This document shows, one piece after another, positions 24,801-36,533 of a stretch of 64,000 nucleotides of DNA (within the stretch, counting starts at the first letter, position 1; every line of letters starts with the position of its first letter). The position numbers and the translations under genes were made by a program. Under the pieces are notes generated by a model. That model ran no database searches. It worked only from the letters and a program-made list of their open reading frames with translations, and had not been told where the DNA came from. The stretch spans positions 40,581,467-40,645,466 of the forward strand of contig NC_056758.1 in assembly GCF_018687715.1 (NCBI RefSeq), written 5' to 3'. This DNA is from Carya illinoinensis (taxonomy: Eukaryota > Streptophyta > Magnoliopsida > Fagales > Juglandaceae).

Positions 24801-24878
24801 GGCCTTGCTTCGCCAAGGTATATGGGGATGTTCTCCCCACGTCGCCTCTTCTCTCCCCGGACATACTTTACTAGATGA
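21228..24878 (+). CDS. Plant intracellular Ras-group-related LRR protein (PIRL)
   Basis: PIRLs are cytosolic LRR proteins related to animal Ras-binding LRRs such as SHOC-2; plant members affect pollen and embryo development. Three exons (21228-21401, 22086-22255, 24194-24878) give 342 codons. About ten repeats of the type LxxLxLxxNxLxxLP run from residue 23 to about 250: [48 protein letters not shown], and on to [13 protein letters not shown] charged N-terminus ([20 protein letters not shown]) precedes them. A basic C-terminal tail has [16 protein letters not shown] and [14 protein letters not shown]. There is no signal peptide or membrane segment. Intron 2 is about 1.9 kb and AT-rich. It looks closest to the short PIRL6/7/8-type members, but the exact number is not resolved. 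Confidence 0.9.
21780..21828. repeat. (CT)n microsatellite in PIRL intron 1
   Basis: A pure CT run of about 48 bp lies inside the first PIRL intron, 380 bases after exon 1. Confidence 0.95.
22720..22910. repeat. AT-rich dispersed repeat, family A (copy 1)
   Basis: It shares the ordered blocks TTTTTTTAATAT..TTTAA..ATTAAAAAA, then ACTTTCTTAATCATTAAATAA, seen in five other copies of the window. It lies in PIRL intron 2. Confidence 0.5.
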
Positions 24879-27209
24879 GGTGCAATCAACAGTATCTTTG
24901 GAACACACAAAACCCTTAAATATTTGTGAGTTATGTTTCACTGTAAATGTTTTATTTGGGGTTTGATTGTAGGCCTTGTGATGTAGTTTTTTTGTAGACT
25001 GTAAAGTGAGATATGGTGGGGGGGTTTGTGGGTATACGAGCCCTTCCGAAGATGTCTCCTACTCCTAGGTATACGCAAGGGGATCGGAAAGATGGGTGGG
25101 GCTGCTTTCACTGTATCTATCATCTACTACGCTGCTATGCAAGATGGTTATCATGCTGGGGAAACCAAATAAACATCATGGTTACTAGTTTACCTTTTAA
25201 TACAGTTTTTATGAATATTAAGCCCTTTTCTAAGTGATTAAGATAGTAATCTTTTATCCCATACCATACTATCAAAACCAGCACTTACACCCTCAGACTA
25301 TCAAATTTGGAGAAAATAATACTCTCTTTTACATATTTTTCACATCAAGATGAGTGAAAAAGATAAGTGAAAGGTAATCTTAAACATTGGATCTAAACGG
25401 AAGAGGCACGTTGTAATTTTTACTACTCTTTAGTACATTGTCTCGGTTTTGATAAATAGAGAGTGCAACGCAAATTTTACCCTAAAAGAATAGGTGACAA
25501 ATGAACAGATAGTGCCTACGAGAGACATCCAAAATGATATCAATCAGCAGAACCGCTGCTTTTCAAAACCATCAGTATAGAAGTATTGATAGCAACGAGA
25601 TACCATGCTGTAAAAATTGCTAAGCAGCGCTCACAAGCAAATGAGGCAAATTTTCAGCAATTTGAAACTAAAAGAGCAGGATTTAAGTCCCAAGAATAAA
25701 AGCCTTAATAGAACCTTGCATGAGCAGCTCTAGCTGGGCTAATGTGCTATAGATATTGAAAAAGATAGGGCGAGTAATTAACCATGAAATAAGAAAGTGA
25801 TGTCTTTTACTTATGAAAACAAAAGTGATGTCTGTTGAGGAAAGCTTAAAAGAATAAATGGTGATCAAAAGGAAGCAAATGCAAAAGCATGAATGCATGA
25901 CAAGCTCTGAAGCACACAAGTGGTAATAAAATCAGCACGAAGCACCCCGTCAACACACACATGCGCCCATACACTCATAATTACATGCTCAAATTTCAAT
26001 TCCTGGTCACACGTCACATTCTACCATTTGGATTTTAAAACAATTGCCTAAATTCTTAAATATTATATCAAAACAACCAACTATATTTAGCTTTCGATAC
26101 ATCACAATATAAGAATGAGGAATCAAGCAAATGCAATGTTAACAAAAAGCAAATTACCATAAATGCAGTCAGACATCACTATATGTTTTGGTTCAAAAGA
26201 GTATACTCCTTTCATGCTGCTTTTGTTGTCCTCAGCCCACCCCTTCACCAGTCGCCAATTCAATCAAAGCTCAAGATATACCCACAATGGCTTCCTATTA
26301 ACATGCATGCGCACGCCCGCGCACACACAAGAATAAAGACTTGAACTTTGCAACATTGTCACAGTCCCCATTTTCCGATCAAGACAGCCTTTTAAATTCA
26401 TAAATACTATTATACAGATATTTATCAAAATAAATAAATACTATTATACAGTAATTCCCACCCAATTAGGATTAGAATTTTATGTTTTGATCTGTTTTTT
26501 AGTACAGAGTATGCTTGCCTCTATTGTTTATGACTTCTATTATGCTTTGTTGGCCCTGAGGACTGCCATTGAATCCTAAGGAAACTCACATGCACATTCA
26601 CAAACTAGCCATTCATAGACCAAAAAAATATGAAAATAAGAACGAAGCATGGTATCTCATGTTCAAACTTTATATTATATTTGGGCAAGCAGAAATACAG
26701 ACACTAACTTTGACACAACACACACAGAAGCTATTGATCTAGCCCAGAAATGCAGCATTATAGCTCATGCATAAACTTACATCTTATACAGGATTTCAGG
26801 TAGGGGTGACAAAATGAAGCTAGACTAATCGTGTCACAACATCAAGCAATCAGTTCGCATCATTCGAAGTAGGAACTTTAAATCCCAGAACTAAAACGTT
26901 GCATTTATTCCTACATAAACAAATAAACAGGAAATGAGAACTGAATATATGATTCAAACCATGGTCCTGTCGTCCTGATATGCAGAAATATTCTACTCGA
27001 GCAGATCACGTGCTAATAGATAATGGCAATATCCAACACAACCACAATAATGGTAATGATTCATAAATAGGAAAAACCTAATAAGTAGCGCTATTGAGTT
27101 AAGAAGAAATCCATGATCCATACAAAAAATTCATCTCAAGAAATCAACCTAGAACAGAATCCCGCGGAACATAGAACAAACATATACGATTCCAAACTGA
27201 ATTGCAACT
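24879..27209. other. Convergent intergenic region, PIRL to OSTC
   Basis: The first ~350 bp are PIRL 3' UTR. The rest is moderately AT-rich single-copy-looking DNA with no exon that I can join into a gene. The stretch next to 27209 is the presumed OSTC 3' UTR. Confidence 0.5.
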
Positions 27210-27731
27210 TCAACTAAGATAAGCCGGGATCTTGATCCGAATAAATAGCATACTCATCACGTAAGCAATTACCACGAAGGAGATCCCCGCGGTGGCGTAG
27301 GAGACCTTGACGGATCTGGCGCGGTTGCGGTCGAGCGCGAGGTCCATGAGGATGATGCCGACGCCTCCAAGCACGAACATGAACCCAGAAGAGAGGCCCT
27401 CGACGATGTACTGGCCGTTAACGCGTCCGGGAAGGAAGACGACGGGTCGTACAGAGCCGGTGGCGCGGTCCTGGGTGGATCCTATGCCGGGGGGCTCGAC
27501 TATGACGTCGTATACAATACCGGAGACCACCATGAAGTAGGTAAGGAGGACGAGGGCGTAGACGGTCATCGGGGAGGGGAGGGTTAGGGTTGGGAGCTTG
27601 AGGCGGAGCTTGGGCGGGCGGAGGAAGCTGAAGGGGACGATTCGGAGGAGGTGAAAGATCGGGTCCACCGAGCCGGACGACAGCGGCTCCATCGAAGCTG
27701 TGAAGGTTTGGCTTTCGGGTTTGGAGCGCAT
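27210..27731 (-). CDS. OSTC: Oligosaccharyltransferase complex subunit OSTC (DC2 family)
   Basis: This is a small subunit of the ER oligosaccharyltransferase, which N-glycosylates proteins at the translocon. The single exon encodes 173 codons. Family hallmarks are readable in order: SFLRPPKLRLKLPTL, PSPMTVYALVLLTYFMVV (helix 1), GIVYDVIVEPPGIGS, RPVVFLPGRVNGQYIVEG, a second helix with FMFVLGGVGIILMDLALD, and a third helix near the end (ISFVVIAYVMSMLFI) before RIKIPAYLS. The animal protein is about 149 residues, so the extra length is at the N-terminus. Met14 (MEPLSSGSVDPIFHLL) is an equally good start and would give 160 residues. The coding sequence is GC-rich compared with the flanking DNA, which is AT-rich. 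Confidence 0.95.
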   Translation of the reverse strand: MRSKPESQTFTASMEPLSSGSVDPIFHLLRIVPFSFLRPPKLRLKLPTLTLPSPMTVYALVLLTYFMVVSGIVYDVIVEPPGIGSTQDRATGSVRPVVFLPGRVNGQYIVEGLSSGFMFVLGGVGIILMDLALDRNRARSVKVSYATAGISFVVIAYVMSMLFIRIKIPAYLS

Positions 27732-28159
27732 TTTAGGTGGGTGGGTCGGGTTGAGCAGAGGAATGAAATCTCAAATTTCAGGACGAAGGGTGGCTGTTCT
27801 TGTGTAGTGGCCGGTTTGGGCCGTTTGGGTTTGGTTGACTCAAGTTAAGTACGGGCGTTTGGTTATAGGAAGAAGGATGCCACAGTCTTTGGTTAGTACG
27901 GTGCTATGCCACTCCCGCTTTATCTCATCCAAGAGAAAATAAATAAATAAATGGAATTCTAAAACGTTTAGGTATAGGAAACAAAAATGAATAAATATCT
28001 TCGTTTTATTCTTAATATGATGTCCATAAATTTCGAATTTTTATGAACCTAACGAAAATCACATTTGAAGTTGAAAGAACACGAATCTTGACTTTTATGT
28101 TCGCATTATTTGTAAGCATCTAATATAAATTATTGATTTATGGAAAATGTTAGTATATC

Positions 28160-28350
28160 CTTTCCATTTGTCCCCTCAAAATGACAGCTGGTCACCAAAA
28201 AAAAAAAATTTTAATTTTTTTTTATTTAATGATTAAGGAAGTGATTTTAAGTGTATTAATATTTTTTTTTAATTTTTTCAAAATATTTAAATATATTAAA
28301 AAATGTGAAATGAAAAAAGAAAAAAAATACAATATTGAGTGGCATAGTAA
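28160..28350. repeat. AT-rich dispersed repeat, family A (copy 2)
   Basis: It runs from CCCCTCAAAATGACAGCTGG, through ATTTAATGATTAAGGAAGTG and TTTTAAGTGTATTAATATTT, to a TTTAAATATATTAAAAAATG block. The copy at 47335-47545 shows the same blocks in reverse complement, including the CAGCTGGTCAC-like end. Confidence 0.65.
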
Positions 28351-29888
28351 CAGCGTCCTTGATTTATTTATATATATAAACATTTTTTTTTTTTAATTTT
28401 GTATAATAAAACGGTATATACTCTTGGAAATATTCTATTTAGTTAATAAACAAAAATTAAATGAAATCGATGAATTTAAAAAGAAAAATGAAATTTACAA
28501 TTGTAATTGTACAAATATTGCGTAATTATTTAAAAATAAATAAATAAATATATGACCCATATAAAATGAAAATTAATTTTTTAATAATAAATACTACCTT
28601 TTTTTTCAAAATAATTATCGACGCTTACACATTTCACGATTATATATAACATTATTAATTTAAAAAAATATTATTTTTTCTCAAGTTGAATGGATAAGAT
28701 ATTCTTAAAACTCGTTAGTAAATTAGCAAATATAAAATATAAAGGAAAATGCTTTTTCATGAGCTTACAAAAACACTTATATCATAAAATAAAACTGGAA
28801 TTGTTTGACACTCATTGTCAAATAACTTCCGTTCGTAAAAACATAAAAGATTGAAATACTAGGAAATTCAGTCAGTATTTAATGAACTAAATTATAAAAA
28901 AACTAATCATATTTATGATTATCCACTACCTCAAATAATTTATAAATAATCAGTAAATGTGACAGCCTGAGGTCGACGTGCTATCTTTGCACATATTCTG
29001 ATTTTCAATTTTATTTTTGTACGATTGGCATTATAGGGTAATACTATTATCCCTTAACTTGTACGAAAAATATTATAAAAAAGTTTTATATTATATATTT
29101 TCAGTTATTATTTATATCATTCTATTTAAACATATATTAAAATAAATATAATAATCAAATGTAATGAGGTGGAGCTGTGTGATGTAAAAATTCTAGGTAG
29201 AACTTTTCAATTTATACCGCTCCCTCTATTCTCTTCATGACTTATTAAAAAAATTTAAAATAATATGACTTTCTTATGCTACTTTATGCTTATGTTTTAA
29301 ATTTTCGTAACATGACATGTGGCATATGGTGCCACATTGAGGGGCATTTATTTCGGGGAAGTAATTCCGGCACGCATTAAATCCATAGCTGAATACGGAA
29401 AACATGCGAGTCTTTTTCATTGAGGGTCCATCCACCGTCGATCTGGATCATGGTTCCCAAATCCTCCAAAAACAAAAAAACCATGCTGTTTTTCAAAAAA
29501 AAAAAAAAAAACACCATGCTACAAACTTAGTACCATCGCCTCGCCGAGCTGTCGGTTGGTTATTCCGTGATTTGCTCGAACTATCTGCCCGACAGCTTGT
29601 CCTTTCCGTTATCATCGCTCCTCTCGCTCTACATGTTCCGCTCTTTCCTCTTTCCCTATCTTCACGCTCACAGTCACAAATGCGGTTTGGCTTTGGTTAA
29701 TGCGCTTCTGTATTCTTTTTGTCTTTTAGGCTCGTCTCTCGAAGCATGCCCTTTTAATTGATTGTGAGACTGAGCTTGTCTGCTTCCCCCCTCTCTCATT
29801 TTTTGTGTCCCTTTCTGCTTCTGATGCAGCGCTTCTCTCGTTCTTCTCTTCTCTAGGGTTTTTGAGAAGCGAACCCCATTTTGATTTC
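28351..29888. other. AT-rich intergenic DNA and UXT promoter side
   Basis: About 1 kb of very AT-rich DNA lacks any readable gene. From 29520 the base composition changes to pyrimidine-rich, with many CTCTC and TTTCC stretches, as expected for the promoter and 5' UTR of the next gene. A reading frame at 29404-29700 is not conserved and was left out. Confidence 0.4.
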
Positions 29889-29919
29889 TCAGAGAGAGAG
29901 GGAGAGAGAGAGAGAGTGA
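29889..29919. repeat. (GA)n tract in UXT 5' UTR
   Basis: A near-perfect GAGAGA run lies 20-50 bases upstream of the UXT start codon, where GA/CT tracts are common in plant leaders. Confidence 0.85.
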
Positions 29920-29937
29920 ATACTGTGTAGCTGTAAA

Positions 29938-32900
29938 ATGTTCAATTTCTTAGTAAGGAAAGATGTCAGGAAGATTCTTAAACGCAAGGATAGTGATGCT
30001 GGCGAAAAAGGTAACTACTTTGTTAAAAATTCGTCGTCATTTGATACGATTCTTGTTTTTTGTTTACTGACCCTTCCACTATTTCTAGTACAATTGGAAC
30101 TGTAATTTTTGAAACTACTCTGCCTCGGCCACGAAGGGTTTCTTCAGATTTTTTATCTGGAATAATATTGCGAATTCGTCACTGAAGCTTTTGGGTAACG
30201 AGTATTGCGAATAATATAATCGTGTGCAGTATTAGTTATTGTTGCATTTGCTAATCCATGGTTTTATTTATTTACTTATATCGACGAACTTTATAAACCG
30301 ACTTCAATCTGTTGCTTTGTTCTACTGTTTGGTGTTTTACTATTATTGTTGTTGTTACCATGATGTTTTTCCTATATTTTTACTTGAGTGGTGGTATAAT
30401 TGGAGAAGAAATCCCTGCTTCAATCTGTTAAGACAGCAAGACCATTGTCTTTACCATATTTTTACTGTTGGAGATGGGCTTTTTTACTACTATTATTGTT
30501 GTTACCATCATCTTCCCATGTACTCTTTTCAGGCTTCTTTGCAATAATGGAGCTTTCTTTGATGTCATTATTCAATACTTGTTTAATTGGCACTTTCAGG
30601 TGCTTAACAATAATGATTATTCAAGTTTTTTCTGTAGATTTTTCAGCATTGGACATAATGATTATATGCGGATATAGAATGTGCAAAGTAGATAATGATT
30701 TTTGGGATTCGAAAATATTTGTCCCCAAGATATGATTTAGTTTTCTCGTTTTTTTGGTTATCCTCAACACAGGAAAAGCTCTGGAAGAATTGCGAGCTTC
30801 TCTTTTTAATGAATTGCGATTGTCTGAAGGAGCAAGGCGTCAACGGCAATGTAGATGTGGCCCCATTGCTGCCCTTACCTTCAATTTTGTGGTTGCTGTT
30901 GGTATTATTTTCATGAATAAATTGGTTGGTATAGAACCTTTCTGTATATCATTTCCAGCTATATAGTGCCATATTGAATTTGTAGTCACTGCTTTCCAGC
31001 TGTGTCTTATCCAGCATCATTTGTTTTTTCAGGTGCTTAATCAAGTGAAATTCAAGTTCCCTATCTTTCTCACTTTTATTCACTATGTTATAAGCTGGTT
31101 ATTAATGGCTGTGCTAAAAGCCTTTTCCATCCTCCCTGCATCTCCTTCCTCAAAACTGACACGGTCGTCTACTTTAATTGCTCTGGGCACCGTTATGTCT
31201 CTATCTACTGGGCTTGCTAATGTCAGCTTAAAATACAACAGGTGAGATATGTTATTTCCTATTTCCACAATCAAGTATTCTGTTTCTGACAGAGTTTATT
31301 ACCTATTTTCAGTGTGGGATTTTATCAGATGTCTAAGATCGCTGTAACACCGTCAATTGTTCTGGCAGAATTCATTTTGTATAAGAAGAGAGTTTCTTGC
31401 TCCAAGGTAGCTGCTTGTAGTCTATCTTCTAGAATCTCCTTAATTGCTCCAAAAACATTGTGATCTGTCTTTTTTTTTTTGTTCTTCAGCCATTCATAAG
31501 CTTTGTGTGCACATTACTCAGTAGGTGCTTATAAAGTTCTGGGTACATTGAGTGTCAAGTTTGTCTTTTTTGTTAGAGATGTAATTTCTTGTTGAACCTG
31601 TCTCTGACTGTATGAAAATTTATTTGATCTGCCTATTTATGTTACATTCTGATGTGGTTGAAATCTTCTAGGTACTTGCACTTACAGTTGTATCTATTGG
31701 TGTGGCTGTGGCTACGGTCACTGATCTCCAATTTGACCTCTTCGGTGCGTGTATAGCATTGGCATGGATAGTACCTAGTGCAGTCAACAAGATCCTCTGG
31801 TCCAGTTTGCAGCAGCAGGAGAATTGGACAGCCTTGGCGTAAGTTTCATCAATCTTTTTCAAATGTCTGTCTTTCTCTCTACAAATTCTCTATTTTTATT
31901 TGCTTCGAGAAAGGTCACAGTTTGCATCTTACCAAGAGTCTGAAATCATTGAACAGCTTGATGTGGAAGACAACACCGATCACCCTGTTATTTCTGGTTG
32001 CTTTGATTCCTCTGTTAGATCCACCTGGTGCTCTCTCATTTGATTGGAATTTTAATAGCACATTGGCTATTCTCACATCAGCAGTTCTTGGCTTCTTGCT
32101 TCAATGGTCAGGTGCTCTAGCACTTGGGTAAGTTACCTCTATTCATGCCATAGCCTGTTTGGTCCAGTGGCTTGAAATATTTAGTTTTCAGTCTCTTACT
32201 TTGTTGCTTTTCATCATTCTCACTCTAGAGACTAAAGTTTGCAGGACATGTAGCCTTATAGTGGCAAATCGTTTTCCTTAATTACTCCTAGAATTCCGAA
32301 GGCATCACTCCTCGTGGACTGTTTTGCTCTTATATGAAAATGACATACGATGGAAGTCAGTGTTCTTCCACTGGCATAGAACTGGGATCGCTTTTTCCAA
32401 ATTCGACATAAAATGAATGTCCTTTCTGGTGCGAAACCAACATAGAACAACAATAAATAATTCCATATCGGGTAGGGATATAGACTTTAATGGATTAGAA
32501 TGACAGTTGTTTGGTACTGGAATATATGATTTAGAGAATCGGATTTTAGGATTTTTTTGGAGCATGTACTTTAAGGTTTTAGGGTCCTATGCTTGAAGTT
32601 TGGTACGTTAAACTGACAAACAAATTAGGATCTCTGTTATTATCAGATGCTTGCTGAAATAATTTATTATAATGCGCGATCAGTAATAATAACATTTTGG
32701 TTTTAATAGTGTGTGACTTTAAGAATAGTATCTTGTTTGATTTTGGTTGGTCTGCTCTTTGGTCCTCATTCTGCTTTAATTTTTTTTTTTTTTTTTTTTC
32801 TCTGAACTCACAGGGCTACATCTGCCATCACCCATGTTGTTCTTGGGCAGTTCAAAACATGTGTTCTTCTTCTAGGAAACTACTATCTCTTTGGTTCAAA

Positions 32901-33099
32901 TCAAGGAAACACTAGTATTTGTGGAGCATTCACTGCAATTGCTGGTATGTCTTATTACACTTACCTTAACATGAAGCAGAAATCAAGCAAAACATCTTCT
33001 CGACAAGCCTCCTCCTTACCTATATCCAGGCTGAGCAAAGAAAATGGCAGCGTAAATGATGGAAACTATGGTGGGGAATCAGTCAAACAAGATACCTAA
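29938..33099 (+). CDS. Nucleotide-sugar transporter, UDP-xylose transporter (UXT) type
   Basis: The UXT clade of the triose-phosphate/nucleotide-sugar transporters carries UDP-xylose into the Golgi for cell-wall polymer synthesis. Seven exons (29938-30010, 30773-30924, 31033-31241, 31313-31406, 31672-31838, 31957-32127, 32814-33099) give 383 codons. The N-terminus reads MFNFLVRKDVRKILKRKDSD, a cytosolic basic tail seen in this clade. About ten hydrophobic helices follow, with clade blocks LTFNFVVAVGIIFMNK, VMSLSTGLANVSLKYNSVGF, YQMSKIAVTPSIVLAEF, ENWTALALMWKTTPITLL, LLQWSGALALGATSAITHVV and GQFKTCVLLLGNYYLFGS. The C-terminus is hydrophilic and Ser-rich. The substrate is inferred from clade membership only. 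All junctions keep phase and no lesion is seen. Confidence 0.92.
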
Positions 33100-33748
33100 A
33101 CTTTTGATATGAAGATTAATGAGAAAGATGAAATTCTTGGGAAACTTGAGTTACATTAATTCAACTTGAGATGACTTCTCCAATTTCAACAATTTTCTGA
33201 GCTCAGAGAAGTAGAGCTCTCTGTCACATGTCATTGTTTATAGACGACGGGTTTGCTACAGTTAACATTAGAATATTGTAATACCTTTTCCATGAGGGGC
33301 TTGTGCAGATCATGTGGAGTAATTTGCTAATCTCCTGACTGCAAACTGAACACTGTATATACATGAATGATTTTAGAATTCTTTACCTGAATACAATTTT
33401 ATTCGGCTTTCTTCCTCGATAAATATATATATATATATATATGTTTGCGTATTTGTCAAATCAATTAAAATAGAAAGGCGTGCCGGTGCTGTTGATTTTT
33501 TGTCTTGGATGAGGTAAAAATATGTAGTTTTTTATACACATGGGTTGACAGCTTGGCTTCTGAAACCAAAGCTTGGAGAAGTTAATGTACGTCGAACGTT
33601 TCTCTGATTTATATTACGATGCAATTTGTGGGTGATTTAATTGGGAACAGCTACTGAACTGTTGATAATGTATGCCTAAGAACCCTCAACAACAGCGTCA
33701 ACAATAAAAATAACAAATACCGATAGAAGTGCAGAGAGTGAATATGGG

Positions 33749-33789
<41 letters not shown>

Positions 33790-36533
33790 CCTCTAAACGA
33801 TTACTACTTCAGCGATTACTTCGTCATTATACATCTCTACACTATATATCCTCTTATAATAATTTTCTGGTTTACCGTTGTTTCGTGTTGTTATATCTCT
33901 TCAAAAGGACTGGAAAATTGAGAATTCATGAAGTCCTGGGCAGCTTGTTTTCTCCCGTTTTGTTGGAAAATTGGGGGAAGGGGGGGTTGGATGATCATAA
34001 TTCTTGTTTTGATGTTGCAGGTTGTAATTGTCTCGGGAAAGTTGTGTTTTTTTCCAAGGTGGGATTTTGGTGTCGGAAATTGGAAGCAGAGAGAGAGAAC
34101 ACGCAGACGATTGGCTTGAGAGGGACAGGGGATGTGTATGGGACGCGGTATACCGAAACCAGTTCTATCATGTCTTATTAGAAACTACATGTTTCACAAT
34201 TTTATTAGAGGGCGTAAATCTATAATTTACAGGACGTCCAGCATTAGCCTCTCTCTTTCATCAATCGCTCTAGTGAATAATGTTTTAAGAGTTTTGTTAC
34301 GTATAAGTACAGTTGTATATTAATCTGCATATTAATATTAATTTATTTATATTTAAAATTTAAATTAGTATTATTTTTAATAAAATTTATTTTTTAACCA
34401 ATCACATTAAATTGATACACATATTAGTGTGTAAGCTATGGGACCTTATTCATTTTTACAAAATTCTCATCTCATCTCATCTTAATTATTATAATTTTTT
34501 AAAATTTTCATATGAAATAAAATAAATAATTTAATTTTTTTAAATCTCAATATAATTTTTTCAAATTTTAATATAAAATTAATATTTTATAATAATATTT
34601 TATTTAATTTATCTCATCTCATTTTATTAGTGAAAATAAATAAAGTCTAATTTTTCCATGTTTTTGTCACTGCTGAGAAAGAATCAAAACCAAATTCATG
34701 ACACTGTTTGTCAATCGTTTTGACTTGGACGAACCAAACTTGTCTAAAGATAAACCTGCGGCACCTTGGAAATTGAAACTCGTGAACGAAAAAAAGTATT
34801 GATTTTCCTCCCTAGATTGATTCACATATGCAGACTCACAGCCACGCAGAGAAAGAGAGTCATGTGTGATGTGAAAGAGTTGTTGTTGTCGGTAGATGCA
34901 TGGTGTCGGTCAAAGGTCAAACAGGAATTGTTTCGTTGTTGTTTGTTTGTTGCAGAGAAATGTCTGAGAGACGACAATCAGATCAATCAGAACTAGTCAG
35001 GTAGCCCTTCATGTGCAACCCCAGACTCCTCCAAAACTTTTGGCCGCCCACGTGGGAGACTAATGCAGTACTAATACGCAGCAATGGTCTCAAATACTAT
35101 ATAAATTAATAAAATATATAGCATAATGTTGCTGATTCTAAATTTAGGCTAGGGTACAAAATGATGTATACTACCACTCTTAATTGTGTTCAATGGAAGA
35201 AAAGGAGTACATCTTGACTCTTAATTAAGAGTTGATTACAGCCATTCATCCCAATCTATAGACTATTTCATTAACGTAGATCTAATTCTGATTTCAATAA
35301 GCCAACTCCAAGCTGAGATATTGAAAAAAAAGCATTGGAACACGGTAACGTGCGTCCTGTCCTTGCATTCCCGAAGAAAAACTGTGTGCTCTTATTATCA
35401 TTGTTGGGTATTAGACAAAATACTTTTGTCTACTGACCATTCTGCATGCAGTAGAAATCACTTTTGTCGTCAACTCCGGCCACTATATATATCTGAAACA
35501 GTAGGTCAATGAGATTTTAAAATCCAAATTTAAACTCGAAGAGCAAAACAGGCTGTCCCATCCCATCAGTAGGTCAAATGCATGCTGCAGCGTTTTAAGT
35601 CTTTTAACTGCAACATTAACAGCACAAAAATATATTTAATGCATAGATCGAGTATCATGACGGCCAATACGTAAATTAGCCATTAATACTTTTAAAAAGC
35701 TCAAGGTTTAGAACAATACGTTGCATTAAGCTGCCCTTACTTTGAACCGCCAGTACTACTGTGCTATTAATTACTTGCAAACCCAACCATCACTCACGTG
35801 CAGATTAATTTTAATAATAATTTAATGAAATGAAACCGACAATTTCAAGGCTGTACGTGTTTGATCATAATTTTCTTTATCTCACTTCTCAAGATGAGAT
35901 CTCATGATCCAAGTTTCTGCATGCTAATGGCAATGTCGACGCTTTGAGTGACATGTTACGCATATGCGCGCGGTGCATGTCGTTAAATATATATGATCTC
36001 TATGTGTTTGTGATATGAATATGTTTAATCATATTCAAGATCACTGATGCATGCATGATCTTGACGTACAGGAAGATTCTCTAAATTTGTTGCACCCGAA
36101 CATGCATCGAATAAACCAATAAGCTAGCTAGTAAAGTACTGATTACTAGAGCAAGCATGCATGCAGTTAGGTTGGAGCAAAATGAACTGGCTTTCTTTAG
36201 TCAACTTAAAGAAAAGAGCTTCTTTGAAATTGGTGAAGCAAAAACCCAAGCAACTACATCAAACAAATCTGACTTTGCTTATCGGTCTGTCTGGATTAAT
36301 ACTTTCTAGCTACCACCTAACTCATGTATAACCGGGTAATTAAATAGAAGGAAAACAAAAGTACACAAATGACATTGATGAAAGATCTTTGAGATTGGAG
36401 GAAATTAAACAAAACCCAATAGCAATTTTTCCCTGGACATTGCATATGCCATATCCATCCACCTAAACCTAACTTGGAAGGATTTACAGTAGTATGTTTG
36501 CTTTGATCCCTTGCCTTTGTTGTCCAGATCAAG
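33100..36533. other. Convergent intergenic region, UXT to PIN2
   Basis: This holds the UXT 3' UTR, an (AT)n run at 33421-33441, a (CT)n run at 33754-33785, an AT-rich repeat with repeated CTCATCTCATCTCAT at 34470-34490 and ATCTCATCTCAT near 34610, and the family B repeat. Open frames around 33729-34181 and 34766-34996 match no family I know and have weak starts. I see no gene. Confidence 0.5.
34310..34440. repeat. Dispersed repeat, family B (copy 1)
   Basis: Ordered blocks are TTAATCTGCATATTAATATT, TTTAAAATTTAAATTAGTAT, TTTAATAAAATTTATTTTTT and AACCAATCACATTAAATTGA. The same order occurs at 54715-54860, and in reverse complement at 40660-40812. Confidence 0.7.

Noticed and set aside
24503..24966. 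Frames antisense to or offset from PIRL exon 3
   Set aside because: Shadows of the PIRL coding sequence in other frames.
29404..29761. Overlapping small frames before UXT
   Set aside because: They lie in the pyrimidine-rich promoter/leader region and match nothing; the UXT start at 29938 is clear.
33729..34181. 150-codon open frame on the plus strand
   Set aside because: It begins at a CT repeat, shows no family similarity or composition typical of a protein, and has no promoter or splice support.
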